Assembly (NCBI RefSeq): GCF_900107975.1
Contig: NZ_FNVF01000001.1
Span: 129,756 to 193,755 of the forward strand
Length of the DNA: 64,000 bases
DNA from: Paenibacillus sp. UNC499MF
Lineage (GTDB): Bacteria > Bacillota > Bacilli > Paenibacillales > NBRC-103111
Direction of reading: 5' to 3'
A program made the position numbers and the translations under genes. Numbering within the stretch: the stretch's first letter is position 1; every line of letters begins with the position of its first letter. Below the pieces are notes generated by a model that made no database searches, was not told where the DNA came from, and worked only from the letters and a program-made list of their open reading frames with translations. Shown piece after piece: positions 59,524 to 64,000 of this stretch.

Positions 59524-62500
59524 TTATTCTTCCGAATCGTCGTCCAGGACGAGCTTGAGAAAGGTCGTTTCATTTGCGGCAATGATTAACGTGCGCACGG
59601 CCGGCTGTTTATCTTCAAGCGTGAAGCGGGCGGTGTAGAAGCCGGGAGCCAGGTTGGTGACCGTATAGACGCCGCGGCTGCTTGTCGTCACGCTTCTCAG
59701 GAAGAGTCCGGAAGGATCGAAGATCTGGACGAACACGCCGGATAAGAGCCGTCCGTTCCGGTCCGTCACGGTGCCCGTCAAGGTGCCGAATACCGGGTTC
59801 AGCGCCACGGTTACCGGGGAAGCCGGGGTCCCGGCAGCCAGGGAAGCCGCGGCCGATTTTGAGCCGAAGAGCTCACTGGACACCGTAATCGTGTAGCTTC
59901 CGGGGCGCAGGCTGTTCAGCAGGAACACGCCTGTTCCGTCGGTAAGCGTCCGCTTAACGGGCGTCAAGTTCTCGTTGAGGATCTGGACCGAAGCGCCGGG
60001 AACCGGATTGCCGGTCGATTCGTCCGTCACGGTGCCCGTAACGGTCAGTGCGGGGATTCCCGGAGTGAGGACGATATTCGGCGTGAAGCCGGGAACCACC
60101 GTTACAACCTGCTGACTGTATGAGAGGCCGGGCTTCTGCACGACAACCGTATAGTCGCCGGCCGCTATCCCGTCAGCCGTGAATTGCCCGGACGGGTCCG
60201 TCGGAACCGTCACGACCGGCGTGTTCCGGTCGTCGTATACGTCCGCCACCGGGGGAGGCGGAAACACGGGGACGGTTGGCGGAGTCACGACCGTCCCGTT
60301 CAAATCGTTTGACGTCGGGGACAACTCGGCATCCACTACCGTATTTTGCCCCGGTGCGGCGCTAAAGGCGTCCGTCTGCTGGCCGAAGCCGGAGAGGCTG
60401 AACACGGCCGTGTAATTGCCCGCCGGGAGGCCGGTCAGCGTATAACGGCCGGCCGTATCGGTCGTCGTGTCCGTCAGGACGGTGCCGTACGTGTTGAGCT
60501 GCCGGACCTCGACGAGCACACCGGCAAGCGGCCTGGCCCCGGCGGCGCTGGTTACCGTGCCGGACAGAGAAGCGGACAACGGGCTCAAGGCGAAGCTGTA
60601 GTCGGTATTCCGGCCGGGCGCTACGGGAGCTCCACCGTTTTGCGAACTGAAACCGGCCGCTTCGGCGGTCACTTTATAATCTCCGGAACTGAGATTATTG
60701 AAGAGATAGAAGCCGCTGCTGTCGGTTTGAACCGTATTGACCGGCACCCCGGCCGCATCTTCGATCCGGATGTCCGCTCCGGCCAGGGGCGCCGAAGTGG
60801 TGCGGTCGATGACGAAGCCGCTGACGCTGCCGGGTGACGGATCCAGCGGAACGGTAACGGCAGTCGTTTGCCCCGGCTGGAGTGTGACACCGAGGGACGT
60901 GCTGCCGAAACCGTCGCTGGTGACAGTCAGCGTATAGACTCCTGCGGTTACGTTCTCGATCGCAAAATTCCCGCTTAAATCGGTAACCGATTGATCCACG
61001 GTTTGACCGGCCGCGTTAAGAAGCGTGACAATGCTTCCGGGCACCGGAGCAGAGCCGCTCCGGCTGATGACATTGCCGGTCAGGAGCGCATTTTGCGGGA
61101 TCAATACGAGTGTGACCGTGCCTGCCGTACCGGCCGCAACCGTAACGAGCTCGGAAGCGGAAGCGAAGCCGGGGGCGGATGCCGTAAGGACGTACCTGCC
61201 GGGAGGCAGCTCGGGCGTTGTGAAACGTCCGTCCGCATCGGCCAGGTAAGCGAACAGGAGCAATCCCGCTTCGTTGAAGATTTTGATCTGGGTTTCCGAG
61301 CCGGGCAGGATTGCGCCCGAGCGGTCCGTGATCGTACCCGTCACAGTGCCGCTCAGCGGCCGTAGAGCGAGACTGGCGGCGGTCTCCTGGTCGCTGATTA
61401 CGATGGCACCGGAAGTTCCCGCAGCGTACCCTTCCGCTTCGGCCACTACCGTATAAGCGCCGGGAGCCAGCCCGCTTACAAAGAAGTTGCCGAACAGGGA
61501 AGTAGTGGCCGTCGCGATCAGTACATTGCTGACGTCCGCGCTGCGGATCAGGACGGTGGCGGAAGGCAGGGGACTTCCGTCCGAAGCGTTCGTTATTTGC
61601 CCGCTGACGGCGCCGGGATTGGGAACGAGGCGGATATCGATTCCCGCCGAATCTTCACCCGGAAGCGTTGCGACACCGACAATAACGGTCGAGAAGCCGG
61701 GCGCCGTTACAACCAGAAAATGATTGCCTGCGGGAATGTTATCGACGACATATACGCCGTTTGCGTCGGAATGACCGGTTCCCAGCAAGGTTTCATTGCC
61801 GTCCAGGACCCGGATAACGGCCGTGTTTACCGGGCTGCCCGCAGTATCCGTGACACGGCCCGAGAGGACCGACAACAGCGGGGAGAGAGTGAGCGTCACG
61901 CTCGATTCCAGGCCGGCTTCCACGACAGTTCCCGCTTTCGCAACGGCGTAACCCGGCGGCGTTGCCGTCACGATATAGGCGCCGGGCGCGAGCGAATCGA
62001 ACCGGAAGGTCCCGTTCCCCGTATTGACCAGCTCTTCGTTGATCAGGAGGTTGTTCCGGTCGTAAATCTGGATAACGGTCCCGTCCACGAGGGGGGAGAT
62101 CACGCCGCTTACCGAGCCGGGAAGCGGAAGGAGGCTGAGGGCGGTCGTCGCCGTTTGACCGGCGCTTACGATCGCCCCGACGCTGCCCTGCTGGAAGCCC
62201 GTCTGGGAAGCCGTAACGATGTACGTGTCGGGAGCGAGACCTTCCGCCCGGAAATAACCGCTGCTGTCGGCAAGCACGGTAGCGATCAGCGTTCCCGTAT
62301 AGTTGCTGATACGGATGGAAGCGCCGGAAATTCCCGTGCCCGAGTCGGCTGCGGTTACCGTCCCGCTGATTTGTCCGGGGTTCGGAATCAGGCTGGCGCT
62401 GACGGATGTCGTCTGCCCCGCCGTAATCAGGAAGCTGACGAGGTCCGTCTGAAAGCCGGTGGAGGACAGTATCGCCGTATAGCTGCCCGGTGCCAGGTTT

Positions 62501-64000
62501 GGCGCCGTAAATGCGCCGAACTGGTCCGTAAACAAACTCTGGATTACCAGTCCGTTCGTGTCCACAATGCGTACCGCGACGGGAATGTCCGCGAGGATCA
62601 GTCCGGTGGAGGCGTTGAGCACAACTCCCGACAGAATTCCGGGCAAGGGCACCAGGTTGTAGGAGACGGTTGTCGTCTGGCCGGGGGTAATGCTGAATCC
62701 TTTGATCTGCGTCTGCAGCCCGTCGGCAAAAACGGCGGCCGTATAAGTTCCCGGCGCAAGCTCCTCCAATACGAAGGTGCCGTCGGAGGAAGTAATCGTC
62801 CGTCCGATCACGCTGTTGTCCGTCTGGCGCACCACGAGGACCGCCCCCTGTACGGGTGCCCCTCCGGCTGTAACGGTTCCCGTTAGAGCGCCGGGCAGAG
62901 GAGCCAGGGCGAAACCGACTTCGACAGTTTTCCCGGGCTCGATGAAGGCGCCGATCAGCTGGCGCTGGTAACCCGGTGTTTCGGCACGGACCATATAGGA
63001 ACCGGGAGCAAGCCCGTGGATGTCAAAGCGTCCGTTCTGATCGGCATTCAGTGTGGCGACGACAAAACTGTTCATGAAAATGCGTACGACCGCATTTTCC
63101 AGAGGATTCCCGTTCAGGTCCGTCACAAGGCCCGTAATGGAACCCGCTAACTGGTTCAGCGCGATATTCAGCACGCTTTGGGTGCCGGGCGCAATCGAGA
63201 CGCCGGTCGTCTGGCTGGCATACGCCGTTTCGCTGAACGTGACTGTATAATTGACCGGCTGCAAGCTGTTGATGACATAAGCTCCGGAAGCATCGGTAAC
63301 CGCGGTTGCCGCGGTGATCCCTTCAACCGTCACGACACGGACGACGGTGCCGCCCAGCGGTTGACCCGAGGAGGCGTCCGTCACCTGGCCGGTGAGCGTG
63401 CCCGGAGCGGGATTCAGGCCGATGTTGACGGTCGTCGTCTGCCCCGCAAGAACCGATGCACCGGCTATTTCCGTCGTGAATGCGGCTTCGCTGGCGCGGA
63501 TACGGTAATTCCCCGGCGCAAGACTGTTTATCGTGTACGAACCGTCATTGGCGCTGACGGCGGTAGCGATCTGCTGGCCCCGTTCGTTCAAGGCTTCCAC
63601 GAGAGCTCCCGGAAGCGGTGTCCCGGTGCCGGCGACGGTGATCACGCCGCTTACGGTTCCGGGCAGAGCCGCGAGACTAAACGACGCGGACACACTCTGG
63701 GCCGGCTGAAGCTGCAAGGTGCGGACTTCGGACTGGAAGCCGTTCGCGGCCGCGATCACCGTATACGTTCCCGCGGGAACCGAAAGCTGGTATTGGCCCG
63801 CCGCGTTTGCAGTCGTTTCGGCGATGATGGCGCCGAATGGGGATTTCACGCGGACGACGGCTCCGGGAAGAACGTTTCCCGCCTGATCGGCGACAGTGCC
63901 GCTGAGTGAAGCGGGCTGTGGCCGCAGGGTAACGTCCAGCGGAGTAACGGTTCCGGCGCTAATCGTAACCGGTACGGTTTGGGACACGAAGCTGTCAAAA
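59524..64000 (-). CDS. giant repeat protein of carboxypeptidase-regulatory-like domains (5' end beyond window)
   Basis: The last 1491 or so residues of a protein whose N-terminus lies beyond position 64000; the frame is open at the edge, so a GTG near 63987 is not taken as the start. About 17 tandem units of roughly 80-88 residues follow the pattern G-x-L/V-S/T-G-x-V-T-D ... G-A-x-V-R-V/I ... T-D-x-x-G-x-Y/F ... L-x-P-G-x-Y-x-V-x-A ... G-F-x-x-x ... V/L-x-x-G-Q-T-T-T-V/x-x-L-x-P, i.e. carboxypeptidase D regulatory/CNA-B-like beta sandwiches. The end is charged (LVLDDDSEE). No LPXTG or SLH motif is seen in this part. Likely an extracellular stalk or adhesin. Single gene, ended by the shared terminator. 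Confidence 0.88.
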   Translation of the reverse strand, partial: FDSFVSQTVPVTISAGTVTPLDVTLRPQPASLSGTVADQAGNVLPGAVVRVKSPFGAIIAETTANAAGQYQLSVPAGTYTVIAAANGFQSEVRTLQLQPAQSVSASFSLAALPGTVSGVITVAGTGTPLPGALVEALNERGQQIATAVSANDGSYTINSLAPGNYRIRASEAAFTTEIAGASVLAGQTTTVNIGLNPAPGTLTGQVTDASSGQPLGGTVVRVVTVEGITAATAVTDASGAYVINSLQPVNYTVTFSETAYASQTTGVSIAPGTQSVLNIALNQLAGSITGLVTDLNGNPLENAVVRIFMNSFVVATLNADQNGRFDIHGLAPGSYMVRAETPGYQRQLIGAFIEPGKTVEVGFALAPLPGALTGTVTAGGAPVQGAVLVVRQTDNSVIGRTITSSDGTFVLEELAPGTYTAAVFADGLQTQIKGFSITPGQTTTVSYNLVPLPGILSGVVLNASTGLILADIPVAVRIVDTNGLVIQSLFTDQFGAFTAPNLAPGSYTAILSSTGFQTDLVSFLITAGQTTSVSASLIPNPGQISGTVTAADSGTGISGASIRISNYTGTLIATVLADSSGYFRAEGLAPDTYIVTASQTGFQQGSVGAIVSAGQTATTALSLLPLPGSVSGVISPLVDGTVIQIYDRNNLLINEELVNTGNGTFRFDSLAPGAYIVTATPPGYAVAKAGTVVEAGLESSVTLTLSPLLSVLSGRVTDTAGSPVNTAVIRVLDGNETLLGTGHSDANGVYVVDNIPAGNHFLVVTAPGFSTVIVGVATLPGEDSAGIDIRLVPNPGAVSGQITNASDGSPLPSATVLIRSADVSNVLIATATTSLFGNFFVSGLAPGAYTVVAEAEGYAAGTSGAIVISDQETAASLALRPLSGTVTGTITDRSGAILPGSETQIKIFNEAGLLLFAYLADADGRFTTPELPPGRYVLTASAPGFASASELVTVAAGTAGTVTLVLIPQNALLTGNVISRSGSAPVPGSIVTLLNAAGQTVDQSVTDLSGNFAIENVTAGVYTLTVTSDGFGSTSLGVTLQPGQTTAVTVPLDPSPGSVSGFVIDRTTSAPLAGADIRIEDAAGVPVNTVQTDSSGFYLFNNLSSGDYKVTAEAAGFSSQNGGAPVAPGRNTDYSFALSPLSASLSGTVTSAAGARPLAGVLVEVRQLNTYGTVLTDTTTDTAGRYTLTGLPAGNYTAVFSLSGFGQQTDAFSAAPGQNTVVDAELSPTSNDLNGTVVTPPTVPVFPPPPVADVYDDRNTPVVTVPTDPSGQFTADGIAAGDYTVVVQKPGLSYSQQVVTVVPGFTPNIVLTPGIPALTVTGTVTDESTGNPVPGASVQILNENLTPVKRTLTDGTGVFLLNSLRPGSYTITVSSELFGSKSAAASLAAGTPASPVTVALNPVFGTLTGTVTDRNGRLLSGVFVQIFDPSGLFLRSVTTSSRGVYTVTNLAPGFYTARFTLEDKQPAVRTLIIAANETTFLKLVLDDDSEE

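Noticed and set aside
61597-62886. Plus-strand open frame of 429 codons inside the giant repeat gene
   Set aside because: The minus strand encodes clear tandem domains; this frame is their antisense reflection.

Overview
The window looks like a chromosomal segment of a Paenibacillus-type Firmicute. Most of it is GC-rich, ribosome binding sites are strong (AAGGAGG-like), GTG and TTG starts are common, and there are several YesM/YesN-type two-component systems next to ABC sugar importers that lack their own ATPase. Dimeric AraC-type regulators, 'stalk' (copper-amine-oxidase-N-like) exported proteins and a cluster of single-gene GNAT, DinB and VOC proteins fit the same group. The species cannot be named from the sequence alone. 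I see no rRNA, tRNA, CRISPR array, insertion sequence or prophage module.

Layout. Positions 1-4200: the tail of an AKPK-repeat protein, a fibre-like protein of unknown role, and a chemoreceptor with a possible sigma-D promoter. Positions 4390-24922: a sialic acid acquisition and catabolism locus. A minus-strand YesM/YesN pair diverges from an operon of solute-binding protein, two permeases, nanA, nanE and nanK. A separately transcribed secreted sialidase follows, then a second YesM/YesN pair, a second set of two permeases and binding protein, and a YhcH/NanQ anomerase. Positions 25094-31594: single genes (phosphoesterase, HXXEE and YdcF membrane proteins, VOC protein, DUF418-like protein with a TetR-type operator, isochorismatase-like and DJ-1-like proteins, stalk protein). 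Positions 31700-34300: an AT-rich block carrying a secreted M60 (enhancin-like) mucin peptidase with a long leader. Positions 34460-53429: a YHYH peptide, a serine hydrolase remnant, a phosphotransferase, six GNATs, DinB-like proteins, an AraC regulator, alkaline phosphatase, RidA, VOC and MDR proteins, and a KtrB/TrkH K+ transporter with a structured leader. Positions 53465-57782: a consensus promoter and attenuator-like leader, then an amidohydrolase and a third ABC sugar importer in an overlapping operon. Positions 57963-64000: a small acidic protein, a CDF metal transporter, and the C-terminal 1490 or so residues of a giant surface-type protein built of about 17 carboxypeptidase-regulatory-like repeats.

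How the genes work together (inference from family knowledge). The sialidase, and probably the M60 peptidase, open mucin-type glycoproteins outside the cell. Both carry closely similar CBM32 modules. Free sialic acid enters through one or both ABC importers, is interconverted by YhcH/NanQ, split by NanA to ManNAc and pyruvate, phosphorylated by NanK and epimerised by NanE to GlcNAc-6-P. NagA/NagB and the transporter ATPase must lie elsewhere. The most notable sequence signal is a 45-bp element, 37/45 identical and placed the same distance from the -10 box, in front of both the nan transporter operon and the sialidase gene. It is a strong candidate operator for the adjacent YesN-type regulator.
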